Shown here one piece after another: positions 1 to 7,592 of a stretch of 21,714 nucleotides of DNA. Source of the DNA: Sediminibacterium sp. (GTDB taxonomy: Bacteria; Bacteroidota; Bacteroidia; Chitinophagales; Chitinophagaceae); assembly GCA_030158535.1 (NCBI GenBank), contig JAOASV010000013.1, positions 1 to 21,714 of the forward strand, given 5' to 3'. The position numbers and the translations under genes were made by a program. The notes under the pieces are model-generated. The model had not been told where the DNA came from. It saw only the letters and a list, made by a program, of their open reading frames with translations, and did not search any database. The number at the start of each line of letters is the position of its first letter. Position 1 is the first letter of the stretch.

Positions 1-104
1 AAGTAGCACCGCTCGGTGATCCTATTTCTATAGAAGTTTCTGGCTATCATTTAAGCCTTCGTTTAAGCGAAGCAGACAATATTATTGTGGCCCCAGCAAA
101 CTAA
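1..104 (+). CDS. feoA: FeoA-like SH3 domain protein, C-terminal fragment (5' end outside window)
   Basis: Only the last 33 codons are in the window; the frame opens at base 3 and ends with TAA at 102-104. The readable peptide begins VAPLGDPISIEV and continues GYHLSLRLSEADNIIV. The 'APLGDP' turn and the 'LSLR..EA..I.V' strand are the typical end of the FeoA SH3-like domain, the small cytosolic partner of the ferrous iron transporter FeoB. The same fold also ends DtxR/MntR-type metal regulators, so a regulator C-terminus is an alternative that the missing part would settle. No feoB is visible downstream; the next gene is nadD, 34 bases later on the same strand. Confidence 0.75.
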   Translation, partial: VAPLGDPISIEVSGYHLSLRLSEADNIIVAPAN

Positions 105-138
105 ATAACACACAACTTATTGATTATCAACATATTAG

Positions 139-711
139 ATGAAAATAGGCTTATATTTTGGTTCTTTTAATCCAGTTCACCACGGTCATTTAATGATCGC
201 GAGTCATGTTGTGAACAGAACCGAAATACAGCAAATATGGTTTGTGGTATCTCCACAAAATCCATTTAAAACAGCCGGCTCTCTATTAAACGAATACGAC
301 AGGCTTCACCTTGTAAATCTCGCCATAGAAAACGACGAGACAAGACTCAGGGCTTCCGATGTTGAATTTAAATTACCGCGTCCCTCTTATACAATCGACA
401 CGCTTATATATTTAGAAGAAAAATATCCGCAACACGAATTTTCTATTATTATGGGAAGTGATGGATTTATAAATATTCCACGCTGGAAAAACGCAGATAT
501 TCTAATTAAGAAATATGCCTTCTATGTATATATACGCCCTGGTTATGAAATCACTGATACACATGGGGCCAACCTTACTATTTTAAAAGCCCCACTATTA
601 AATATTTCCGCAACAGACATTAGAGAAAATATTAAGGACCAAAAAACAATACGGTATTTAGTTCCAGAAAATGTCAGAAAAGAAATTGAAGACCATAACT
701 ATTACAAATAA
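139..711 (+). CDS. nadD: Nicotinate-nucleotide adenylyltransferase
   Basis: This enzyme adenylates nicotinate mononucleotide to deamido-NAD in the cytosol, the penultimate step of NAD synthesis. The 190-residue protein has the usual NadD length. At the N-terminus GSFNPVHHGH (residues 8-17) carries the nucleotidyltransferase HxGH motif (H14-H17). Near the C-terminus ISATDIR (156-162) corresponds to the ISSTxIR ATP-binding motif. A central SxGSDxF-like segment (MGSDGFINIPRW) fits the substrate-binding region. The ATG at 139 is followed directly by the conserved first strand, so this start is secure. The gene lies 34 bases after the FeoA-like fragment and may be read through from it; no clear promoter is visible in the gap. 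A strong hairpin terminator starts 5 bases after the stop. Confidence 0.97.
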   Translation: MKIGLYFGSFNPVHHGHLMIASHVVNRTEIQQIWFVVSPQNPFKTAGSLLNEYDRLHLVNLAIENDETRLRASDVEFKLPRPSYTIDTLIYLEEKYPQHEFSIIMGSDGFINIPRWKNADILIKKYAFYVYIRPGYEITDTHGANLTILKAPLLNISATDIRENIKDQKTIRYLVPENVRKEIEDHNYYK

Positions 712-745
712 AAAAAGCCTCGCTAGTTTTTAGCGAGGCTTTTTA
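712..745. terminator. Bidirectional rho-independent terminator between nadD and ppiD-like gene
   Basis: A perfect 10-bp stem, AGCCTCGCTA (716-725) with TAGCGAGGCT (731-740), encloses a 5-base loop GTTTT. It is flanked by an A-run (711-716) and a T-run (741-744), so it can terminate in both directions. That fits the convergent nadD (plus) and ppiD-like (minus) genes on either side. Confidence 0.93.
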
Positions 746-763
746 ATATCATCTTAAATTCTA

Positions 764-2854
764 TTAATAGAAGGTAGAACGGTTGTCTTTTATTTTAGCA
801 GATTTTTTTATTGCTTCAAAACCTCTAAAAACATTTGATTGTACAGCTTGTAATAATGATGCTTGTAAAGCAGCCGCGTCTTGCATAACAGCTGCAGCAC
901 CAATACTTTCAGGCTTCACAGCAAATACACCAGCAGCGCCTTCGATAGCTGAAGTGCTTTTTCCAATCAGCGCTTTATTAAATGCAGCACCAACAACTTT
1001 TGGTTCGGCACCAATACCAGGTACAAATGGAGAAGCAAAACTTAAACTATCTACACGTTGAGCAGGATAGCTAGAACTCTTCACAAAATCTTCAAGAGTA
1101 GAACCTTTAAACTTAGAAGCTATTATTTGCTTTGCTTTTAATTCATTTCTAACAAGGCCTTCTACAAGTGGTTTTGCTTCTGCAACACCCATAGTTCCTT
1201 TTTCACCAATTGAAGTTATCATAGCAACAACATACGCGTCACCAATTTGGGTAGGTTCAGATATAGTACCTACTTTATTTTCGTACACCCAACGTACTGT
1301 TTCTCTACTCTTTCCTAAACCGGTAATAGTGAAATCATTTTTCTTGATGTCAACACCGTTTAAAATTTGCAAATTATTTTTAAGCGCATTTTGCTCAAAA
1401 TCTTTTTGAGATTTGCTACTTGCAACAAAAGAAGCCGCAGCTGTTGAAGCCGCTGTTTCGGTTTCGCCGCTTGCAACTACTGCTTTAGATAAGTAGGCAA
1501 TTTTATAAGCAGGTGCAAAATTCTTTTGATCTAATACTTCAGTGTAGTGATATCCAAATTCAGATTTAACTACATCTTTGGTGCCCTTTGGTTTATCAAA
1601 AGAAAAATCATTAAACGCACCTACCATTTGACCTTGAGCAAAATAATCATACACACCACCTTTTGCTTTACTTCCCTGATCATCAGAATATTTTTGAACA
1701 AGTGCATTAAAATCAGCACCACCAGCTACTGCTAGTTTAATTGAATCTGCTAATTTTTTAGCAAGGCTATCAGGTCTAATTTGCTGACCTGATCTAGGAT
1801 CTACAGTTGCAATTAAAATATGACGAACTTTTGAGCTATCAGGCCAGTTTTTAACACCTACCATTTTAGCTAATACATACGAATTACCATCTTCATAAGG
1901 ACCATATACAGTTCCTGTAGGGATTTTAACAAGCGTATCTTTGTTAGCTTGTTGCATTCTACTCTTACTAAAGTAGCCATCATAAAATGGTAAATCACTT
2001 CCTACTCTATTTAAGAAAGCAGCGTTATCGGTAGCTGCAGCAAAATCTTGTTTGTTGGCAGAAATTTCATTGAATACAGTAGCGCTATCTGCACTGCTTG
2101 GAACAGCACTGAAAGAAACATAAGCAATAGATCTAGTTTCTTCGTCTTTCTTATAAGCAGAAGCATGTGCTTTAACATAAGCAGCAATATCATTATCTGT
2201 TACCTTAATAGTACTATCAGCAATACTTGCATATGGAACAAATACTACAGAAGCGCTTGCGATTTGATTGTTATCAGCAGCTTGTTTTTCAACCATCCAC
2301 TTTGGAACATACGCAGATTTTTGAAGTAACACGCTGTATTTGTTACGTAGTGACTGTTCTAATATAGGTTGAATATAAACCTGGTTGATCATTTTTATTT
2401 GATCAGCATTTTTGCTTTTTTTAATTTGAGCAAATGCTTTTTTTGCATCTTCTGCTTTAAATAAGCCTGTTGCAGGATCTGTAAACTCTTGTTTTAATGG
2501 AGAGTTTTCAGAAAATAAAATATCTGTTAATTCTTTACCTGTTACTTGTAATCCTAATTTAGCACATTCTGCTTCAATTAATAAACGGTCTACTTCTTGA
2601 TTAAACAAAGAACCAATAAGCTGGTCTCTTTGCGCACCTTGACTAGCATACATTTTTTCTTGCATCGCTAATTTTTCTTCAAAAGCAGCTCTTTCTAACT
2701 TTTGGCCATTTACTTCAGCAATAGTAGTTGTATTAGAAAAAGCGCTTCCGCCTCTACCAACACCATCTTGTAATATAAAAGCAATTAAGGCTACAGCGAT
2801 AATAGTAAAAATGATCCACGTGCCTCTGTCACGAATACTTTGAATAACAGACAT
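764..2854 (-). CDS. PpiD/SurA-type periplasmic peptidyl-prolyl isomerase (membrane-anchored foldase)
   Basis: A 696-residue protein with the PpiD architecture: a short basic cytoplasmic start, one membrane anchor (about residues 13-29, WIIFTIIAVALIAFIL), then a large periplasmic part. Residues about 40-200 form a SurA/PpiD-like N-terminal chaperone region. Residues about 343-444 are a parvulin (PPIC) domain, with VRHILIAT at its start, a QKYSDDQGSKAKGG segment and the EFGYH near its end. A second, more degenerate parvulin-like or chaperone part follows. PpiD proteins help outer-membrane and secreted proteins fold after Sec export. The protein is somewhat longer than E. coli PpiD (623 residues), as is usual in Bacteroidota. 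It is divergent from the GGT-like gene across a 539-base intergenic region and convergent with nadD. I give no gene symbol because ppiD and surA names are used interchangeably here. Confidence 0.88.
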   Translation of the reverse strand: MSVIQSIRDRGTWIIFTIIAVALIAFILQDGVGRGGSAFSNTTTIAEVNGQKLERAAFEEKLAMQEKMYASQGAQRDQLIGSLFNQEVDRLLIEAECAKLGLQVTGKELTDILFSENSPLKQEFTDPATGLFKAEDAKKAFAQIKKSKNADQIKMINQVYIQPILEQSLRNKYSVLLQKSAYVPKWMVEKQAADNNQIASASVVFVPYASIADSTIKVTDNDIAAYVKAHASAYKKDEETRSIAYVSFSAVPSSADSATVFNEISANKQDFAAATDNAAFLNRVGSDLPFYDGYFSKSRMQQANKDTLVKIPTGTVYGPYEDGNSYVLAKMVGVKNWPDSSKVRHILIATVDPRSGQQIRPDSLAKKLADSIKLAVAGGADFNALVQKYSDDQGSKAKGGVYDYFAQGQMVGAFNDFSFDKPKGTKDVVKSEFGYHYTEVLDQKNFAPAYKIAYLSKAVVASGETETAASTAAASFVASSKSQKDFEQNALKNNLQILNGVDIKKNDFTITGLGKSRETVRWVYENKVGTISEPTQIGDAYVVAMITSIGEKGTMGVAEAKPLVEGLVRNELKAKQIIASKFKGSTLEDFVKSSSYPAQRVDSLSFASPFVPGIGAEPKVVGAAFNKALIGKSTSAIEGAAGVFAVKPESIGAAAVMQDAAALQASLLQAVQSNVFRGFEAIKKSAKIKDNRSTFY

Positions 2855-2900
2855 AAAAACGAATTATAATAAATAAAATAACCGGCAATTTACCGGAGAG

Positions 2901-2908
2901 CAAAAATA
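2901..2908 (-). promoter_or_regulatory. Putative -7 element of the ppiD-like gene
   Basis: On the minus strand this reads TATTTTTG, a perfect match to the Bacteroidota -7 consensus TAnnTTTG, 46 bases upstream of the ATG at 2854. The nearest TTTG that could serve as -33 (2935-2938) is 26 bases away, longer than the usual 17-23, so only the -7 box is well supported. Confidence 0.5.
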
Positions 2909-2927
2909 AGGTATTGCGGCCTTATTT
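2904..2927. repeat. 8-bp inverted repeat in ppiD leader/origin-like region
   Basis: AAATAAGG (2904-2911) is matched by CCTTATTT (2920-2927) across an 8-base spacer TATTGCGG. It overlaps the putative -7 box of the ppiD-like gene and lies next to the best DnaA-like box (2928-2936), so it could be a regulatory site or part of origin structure. Confidence 0.5.
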
Positions 2928-2963
2928 CTATCCACAAACTAGGGGTTAATAACTAGTATTTTA

Positions 2964-2983
2964 GGTGGAAAACCACCCTTTTT
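2964..2983 (+). other. Small hairpin GGTGG-AAAA-CCACC followed by C-T5
   Basis: The 5-bp stem 2964-2968/2973-2977 has a 4-base loop and is followed by CTTTTT. Read on the plus strand it resembles a minimal terminator, yet no plus-strand gene precedes it; the gene to the left runs on the minus strand. It could end a short unannotated RNA, or be an origin structural element. The stem is short. Confidence 0.35.
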
Positions 2984-3236
2984 GACAAAAATTATGTGGA
3001 CAGAACTAGAACAAGTACTAGGGTTTAGAGGGATTAAGGGGTAAAGGTCTAAAATAAACTCATTTTACACCCAGTTAATTAACAGTATACAAGTAGTGGA
3101 TACTAAAAATTTTATCATTTAATAACCTTCAGAAAAATCAGGGATTATAGTGTATAAACATAAAATCTATCTATATAATATGTTTATAAAACTGTGTATT
3201 AAAGTGTATAACCCGTGAACACTAAAAATATACGTA

Positions 3237-3267
3237 TGTTAATAAGAAGGTTATTAAGGTATTAACA
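3237..3267. repeat. 8-bp inverted repeat TGTTAATA / TATTAACA
   Basis: TGTTAATA (3237-3244) is the exact reverse complement of TATTAACA (3260-3267), with TTATTAAGG between them. It sits at the right end of the TGTnnATAA-like repeat cluster. Because it is AT-rich, chance occurrence cannot be excluded. Confidence 0.4.
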
Positions 3268-3393
3268 CCCGTAATAGTAATAGTTTATTTAAATAAAAAG
3301 ATATTAAATCTATTATTACAAGCTTTATTAACACACATTTTTTTAAAAAAATTAGATTCAAAAAAATCAATTGCTTCTTGTAATTTCAATCCT

Positions 3394-5301
3394 ATGAAAA
3401 TATTAAAATTTGTATTTGCTTTTTTAATCCTGTCTTACACAGCAAAAACGCAACCTACTCAAAAACCTCCATTGCATGGAAAAAATTGGATGGCCATCAC
3501 TGGCAAACCACTTGCTGCAACGGCTGGTTCTACTATTTTTAACAATGGTGGAAACGCTGTAGATGCTGCCTGTGCTATGTTAGCAGCCACATGTACGATG
3601 TGGGATGTGCTTAGTTGGGGTGGTGAAACACAGGCGTTAATTTACAATCCAAAAACAAAACAAGTTATTGCTATATCCGCCATGGGCGTGGCTCCTACGG
3701 GTGCAACACCTGAATTTTTTAAAAGCAAAGGGATGAATTATCCTCCCGAATATGGTCCATTAGCAGCAACAACACCTGGCACACCTGGTGGACTTTGTAT
3801 GATGCTTGCAGAGTATGGAACAATGCGTTTAGAAGAAGTTTTAAAACCTGCCATGCAACTTGCAGCAGGTTATCCAATAGATGCACAAACTGCAAACAGT
3901 ATTGAACGTGGTAAACAAAGAATTAAAGATTGGCCTTACAGTAAAAATATTTTATTGCCACACTTAGGAGAAAAAAGAGAAGCACCAGAAGCTGGAGAAA
4001 TATTTATTCAAAAAGATTTACTAGCCACTTTACAAAAATTAGTAGACGCTGAAAAGCAAGCACTAAAAAAAGGGAAATCTAGAAAGGAAGCTATTTATGC
4101 TGCTTATGACCGTTTTTATAAAGGTGATATTGCCCAGGAATTTGTTCGTGGATCAAAAGAGCAAGGTGGTCTTATCACACTTCAGGATTTAGCCAATTGG
4201 AAACCCATTATCGAAACTCCTTTACAAATTAATTATAAAGGCATTGACGTATATAAACTTCAATCTTGGACACAGGGCCCAAGTATGCTACAGGCTTTAA
4301 ATATTCTAGAAAATTATGACCTAAAATCGATGGGTTATAATTCACCAGCGTATATCCATACGGTGTATCAGGCTATGAATTTAAGTTTTGCAGACCGTGA
4401 TTTTTATTATGGAGATCCTTTATTTTCTAATCAAATCCCTATCAAAGGCTTACTGAGTAAGGATTACGCTAAAAAAAGAGCTGCTGAAATCCCGGTTGGT
4501 TTTAACAATCCTAATACAGCGCCTGGTGATCCATACCCTTTTGAAGGAAAGGAAAACCCTTTTACGCTTCTTTTACAACAAAGAGATGCCCTGTATAATA
4601 CCGATACAGCTACCCGAAAAACAGGTGTATTACCAAGTCATGACGGCTCGGAAATAGCTAAAAACGAGGCTATAGAAAATGAATTATACAATGACCGCTT
4701 GTGGAGGGGAACAACCTCTGTAGAAGCTGCGGATACCAGTGGATGGGTAGTATCAATTACACCAAGTGGTGGATGGATTCCTGCATGTATTGCTGGAAAC
4801 ACGGGTGTTGGAATGAGTCAGCGCATGCAATCTTTTGTTTTAGATTCGGTGCAAAATCCATTTAATGTGGTCGCACCTGGAAAAAGACCACGCGTAACAT
4901 TAACACCAAGTCTTGCATTAAAAGATGGAAAACCATTTTTATCTTTTGCGGTGCAGGGTGGTGATACACAGGATCAAAATTTATTACAGTTTTTTTTAAA
5001 CATGGTTGAATTTGGAATGACGGTTCAACAAGCTGCAGAAGCAGCAAATATTAATTCCAATCAACTTTGGTTATCATTAGGTGGAAATAAAATGGCTGAC
5101 AGAAAACCAAAACCAGGCAACTTAATACTTAATACCAATACCCCAGAAAAAGTTAGAAACGAATTAAAAAATATGGGCTACAAATTAAGTTTTGATCCTA
5201 GAAGTAGCGGTCCAATCAATGCAATATTTTTTGACTGGAAGCATGGAAGCCTTTGGGGTGGCAGTTCTAACAATGGTGAAGATTATGGGATTGGTTGGTA
5301 A
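3394..5301 (+). CDS. Gamma-glutamyltransferase family exported hydrolase/transferase
   Basis: A 635-residue member of the gamma-glutamyltranspeptidase (Ntn-hydrolase) family. The start MKILKFVFAFLILSYTAKTQ is a Sec signal peptide, so the mature enzyme is periplasmic or exported. Early family motifs include ATAGSTIFNNGGNAVDAA (residues about 42-59) and GTPGG (129-133). The autocleavage site aligns as GTT at 439-441, so T440 would be the nucleophile freed when the precursor splits. D447 and G450 keep the spacing of the E. coli 'TTHYSVVDKDG' motif, but the His and Ser after the double Thr are replaced (TTSVEAADTSG). PGKRPR (496-501) and a GG pair (522-523, oxyanion region) follow. True glutathione transpeptidase activity is therefore uncertain; an amidase or acylase-like role is possible. 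It stands alone downstream of the origin-like region. Confidence 0.85.
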   Translation: MKILKFVFAFLILSYTAKTQPTQKPPLHGKNWMAITGKPLAATAGSTIFNNGGNAVDAACAMLAATCTMWDVLSWGGETQALIYNPKTKQVIAISAMGVAPTGATPEFFKSKGMNYPPEYGPLAATTPGTPGGLCMMLAEYGTMRLEEVLKPAMQLAAGYPIDAQTANSIERGKQRIKDWPYSKNILLPHLGEKREAPEAGEIFIQKDLLATLQKLVDAEKQALKKGKSRKEAIYAAYDRFYKGDIAQEFVRGSKEQGGLITLQDLANWKPIIETPLQINYKGIDVYKLQSWTQGPSMLQALNILENYDLKSMGYNSPAYIHTVYQAMNLSFADRDFYYGDPLFSNQIPIKGLLSKDYAKKRAAEIPVGFNNPNTAPGDPYPFEGKENPFTLLLQQRDALYNTDTATRKTGVLPSHDGSEIAKNEAIENELYNDRLWRGTTSVEAADTSGWVVSITPSGGWIPACIAGNTGVGMSQRMQSFVLDSVQNPFNVVAPGKRPRVTLTPSLALKDGKPFLSFAVQGGDTQDQNLLQFFLNMVEFGMTVQQAAEAANINSNQLWLSLGGNKMADRKPKPGNLILNTNTPEKVRNELKNMGYKLSFDPRSSGPINAIFFDWKHGSLWGGSSNNGEDYGIGW

Positions 5302-5469
5302 AAATACAATGATTATCAAGTATTTATACATTGTTTAAGGTTTGCGCATAAATACAGGCCGGCTTTTTAAATCCTTGTTCTACATTTAATCATTGGTAAC
5401 AAAAAGCCCACCGCTAAACCAATTAGCTAAAAAATACTAAAAAAATTAGTTTAATTAACAAAGGGTCAT

Positions 5470-5477
5470 TATCTTTG
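5470..5477 (+). promoter_or_regulatory. Putative recA promoter -7 element
   Basis: TATCTTTG matches TAnnTTTG exactly and lies 36 bases before the recA ATG. The expected -33 region holds only TTAG (5446-5449, 20-base spacing), so the upstream half is weak. No inverted repeat that I would call an SOS operator overlaps it. Confidence 0.6.
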
Positions 5478-5513
5478 TTATCTATTAGCACGTAACAAGT
5501 AAAAAACAACCAT

Positions 5514-6527
5514 ATGAGTAACACTGAAAAATTAAAGGCGCTAAAATTAACAATAGACAAAATAGATAAAGACTATGGCAAAGGCTCTGTCATGATGATG
5601 AACGAGCGTAGCCAAGAACCTATGGAAGTTATTTCAACTGGTTCGATAGGACTTGATAGTGCACTTGGAATAGGTGGTTTACCAAAAGGTAGAATTATTG
5701 AAATATATGGTCCAGAATCTTCTGGTAAAACAACGGTTGCTATTCATGTAATCGCAGAAGCGCAAAAAAAAGGCGGCATGTGTGCGATCATCGATGCGGA
5801 GCACGCTTTTGATAGTGCCTATGCAAAAAAATTAGGCGTAGACGTTGATAGTCTGCTGGTTTCTCAACCAGATTATGGTGAGCAAGCATTAGAAATTGCC
5901 GACCGTTTAATTTTATCAGGTGCTTTAGATGTAGTGGTAATTGACTCTGTAGCAGCACTTGTACCAAAAAGTGAATTAGAAGGTGAAATGGGTGATTCTA
6001 AAATGGGCTTACACGCAAGACTTATGAGCCAAGCGCTTCGTAAGCTTACTGCAACTATTAATAAAACAGGAACAGTGTGTATTTTCATCAACCAATTACG
6101 TGAAAAAATTGGTGTGATGTTTGGTAACCCAGAAACAACAACTGGTGGTAATGCGTTAAAATTCTATGCGTCTGTTCGTTTAGATATTAGAAGAATGACA
6201 CAAATTAAAGATGGCGACGCTGCTATTGGTAACCACGTAAAAGTGAAGGTTGTAAAAAATAAAGTGGCACCACCATTTAGAGCTGCAGAATTTGATATCA
6301 TTTTTGGTGAAGGTATCAGCAAACTAGGCGAAATCATTGACATGGGTGTAGAGCTTGGTATTGTTCAAAAAAGCGGAAGCTGGTTTAGTTACGACACCAA
6401 TAAACTTGGTCAAGGTAGAGAGTCTGTAAAAACACTTTTACACGATAATCCAGAATTAGCCAACGAAATTGAAGCAAAAATTAGAGCAAAGGTTATAGAA
6501 GCAAGAACTGCTGCCGCAGAAGCATAA
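5514..6527 (+). CDS. recA: Recombinase RecA
   Basis: RecA forms ATP-dependent filaments on single-stranded DNA, drives homologous recombination and triggers LexA cleavage in bacteria that have an SOS system. The 337-residue length is normal for the phylum. Visible motifs are Walker A GPESSGKTT (66-74), Walker B with D144 in VVVIDSVAAL, the FINQLREKIG segment (191-200), and loop L2 with GNPETTTGGNALKFYASVRLDIRR (204-227), which is nearly invariant in RecA. The C-terminus is short and ends in Ala/Glu. The ATG at 5514 sits 36 bases after a good -7 box. It appears monocistronic, because a strong terminator follows 43 bases after the stop. Confidence 0.99.
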   Translation: MSNTEKLKALKLTIDKIDKDYGKGSVMMMNERSQEPMEVISTGSIGLDSALGIGGLPKGRIIEIYGPESSGKTTVAIHVIAEAQKKGGMCAIIDAEHAFDSAYAKKLGVDVDSLLVSQPDYGEQALEIADRLILSGALDVVVIDSVAALVPKSELEGEMGDSKMGLHARLMSQALRKLTATINKTGTVCIFINQLREKIGVMFGNPETTTGGNALKFYASVRLDIRRMTQIKDGDAAIGNHVKVKVVKNKVAPPFRAAEFDIIFGEGISKLGEIIDMGVELGIVQKSGSWFSYDTNKLGQGRESVKTLLHDNPELANEIEAKIRAKVIEARTAAAEA

Positions 6528-6570
6528 ATTTTGCTTAATAAGTATCACATTTGATGGGTTAGTAATAATA

Positions 6571-6614
6571 AAAATAGCCGTCCTATATAAAGGGGCGGCT
6601 ATTTTGTTTATTTT
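6571..6614 (+). terminator. Rho-independent terminator of recA
   Basis: AAAATAGCCG (6571-6580) pairs with CGGCTATTTT (6596-6605), and the inner TCCT/AGGGG can add a few pairs. The following sequence is T-rich (GTTTATTTT). The U-tract ends only about 15 bases before the next gene's apparent TTG start. Confidence 0.88.
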
Positions 6615-6629
6615 ACAAAAAAAACAGGT

Positions 6630-7559
6630 TTGCTCTACCGCATTTTACTTTTTTTGATACGAACTGCGCTTCAAATATTTTGTGTGTCCATTAGGGTGCA
6701 CAATAAAACGGCGCTTCATCAAAAGGGTCCCTTACTTATTGTTGCCAACCATCCAGATTCATTTTTTGACGCGCTAGTTATTGCGGCAAACTGTTCTCAC
6801 CCCGTTTCTTTTTTAGCCAGAGGAGACGTGTTTACAAAGCCTTGGCATAATTTTTTACTACGCTCACTTAATATGATGCCAGTTTACAGACAAAGAGAGG
6901 GCAAAGAACACTTACATAAAAATCAAAACAGTTTTGATGCGAGCGTAGAAGTATTAAAAAACAACGGAATTCTATTAATTTTTATTGAAGGCATCTGTTT
7001 AAATAAAAATGAAATACAACCGTTTAAAAAAGACGCATCCAGAATTTTGCAACAAGCAGTAGCCACTGGCGTAACACCAGCAGTGCTTCCAGCGGTTATC
7101 ACCTATAATGGTTTCAAGCATTTTGGTAAAAAAATATACTTAATGCTTGGGAAAACATTTTCAGCAGGGTTGTATTTTAATAAAGATGCTTCGCCAGTAA
7201 CACGTGCGCTTGAGCGAAACAATTTTAACAACGACGTTATGCAGGAAATGTCGTCGCTCTTTAAAGAACCACCAACCAAAAAATACAAACGCCCAATCTA
7301 TTTATTTCCGGTTGTTGGCATCGCTTGGTTTTGGCATGCGCCACTTTATTTAATAATAAAAACATTTGTAGCACATAAAACAAAAGGAACTGTATTTTAT
7401 GATTCCGTTTTATTTGCCGTGCTACTTTTTGCGTATCCCTTGTATTTAATATTGTTATGCATACTATTACGCTACACTGGTATACCAGTTTATATGAACG
7501 CCCTAATAATAGCTGCACATCCAATACTAGCCATCATTTACACCCGTTCAAAAAAATAA
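6630..7559 (+). CDS. PlsC-like glycerolipid acyltransferase with C-terminal membrane segments
   Basis: A 309-residue acyltransferase of the 1-acyl-glycerol-3-phosphate acyltransferase family, which transfers an acyl chain to a lysophospholipid-type acceptor at the inner membrane. Block I is NHPDSFFDA (residues 40-48); here His and Asp are five residues apart, as in the 'HPNSLxDP' branch. Block III is IFIEGICLNKNEIQPFKKDASRI, where FIEG replaces the common FPEG. After the catalytic domain three hydrophobic segments (about 217-240, 248-275 and 278-300) suggest a membrane-anchored tail. The start is TTG at 6630: the in-frame stop at 6588-6590 leaves no ATG or GTG, and the first internal Met comes after the catalytic motif. 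The gene heads a same-strand run with mgsA 33 bases downstream. The exact acyl acceptor is not predictable. Confidence 0.85.
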   Translation: MLYRILLFLIRTALQIFCVSIRVHNKTALHQKGPLLIVANHPDSFFDALVIAANCSHPVSFLARGDVFTKPWHNFLLRSLNMMPVYRQREGKEHLHKNQNSFDASVEVLKNNGILLIFIEGICLNKNEIQPFKKDASRILQQAVATGVTPAVLPAVITYNGFKHFGKKIYLMLGKTFSAGLYFNKDASPVTRALERNNFNNDVMQEMSSLFKEPPTKKYKRPIYLFPVVGIAWFWHAPLYLIIKTFVAHKTKGTVFYDSVLFAVLLFAYPLYLILLCILLRYTGIPVYMNALIIAAHPILAIIYTRSKK

Positions 7560-7592
7560 ATTAACTACCTTTCTGCTTTAATATCTACCCCA

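Larger units (their letters stand above)
2881..3393. other. Gene-free AT-rich intergenic region with DnaA-box-like cluster: candidate replication origin
   Basis: No credible gene lies between the divergent ppiD-like and GGT-like starts. Nine 9-mers match the DnaA box TTATCCACA (or its reverse TGTGGATAA) at 7 or 8 of 9 positions: CTATCCACA 2928-2936 (8/9), TGTGGACAG 2995-3003, AGTGGATAC 3095-3103, AGTGTATAA 3149-3157, TGTTTATAA 3181-3189, TGTGTATTA 3193-3201, AGTGTATAA 3203-3211, TGTTAATAA 3237-3245, and TTATTAACA 3325-3333 (opposite orientation). Five lie in one orientation within 97 bases. A very AT-rich tract (about 3275-3370) follows and could be an unwinding element. The left end has the GC-richer inverted repeats listed separately. 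Both flanking genes are transcribed away from the region. No box is perfect and no dnaA is in view, so this is a hypothesis. Confidence 0.4.

Noticed and set aside
783..2329. Plus-strand ORFs of 60-93 codons at 783-1061, 1547-1735 and 2048-2329
   Set aside because: They lie wholly antisense to the ppiD-like gene, show no family features and have low-complexity composition that mirrors the real gene.
4862..5047. Minus-strand 61-codon ORF inside the GGT-like gene
   Set aside because: Shadow of a well-conserved coding region; no start context or recognisable motif.
5306..5334. Inverted repeat ACAATG...CATTGT just after the GGT-like gene
   Set aside because: Six AT-rich pairs with a 17-base loop and no T-run; not a convincing terminator.
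5361..5408. GGCTTTTT ... AAAAAGCC inverted repeat between the GGT-like gene and recA
   Set aside because: Eight pairs, but a 32-base loop and mostly A-T; too weak to call a terminator or operator.
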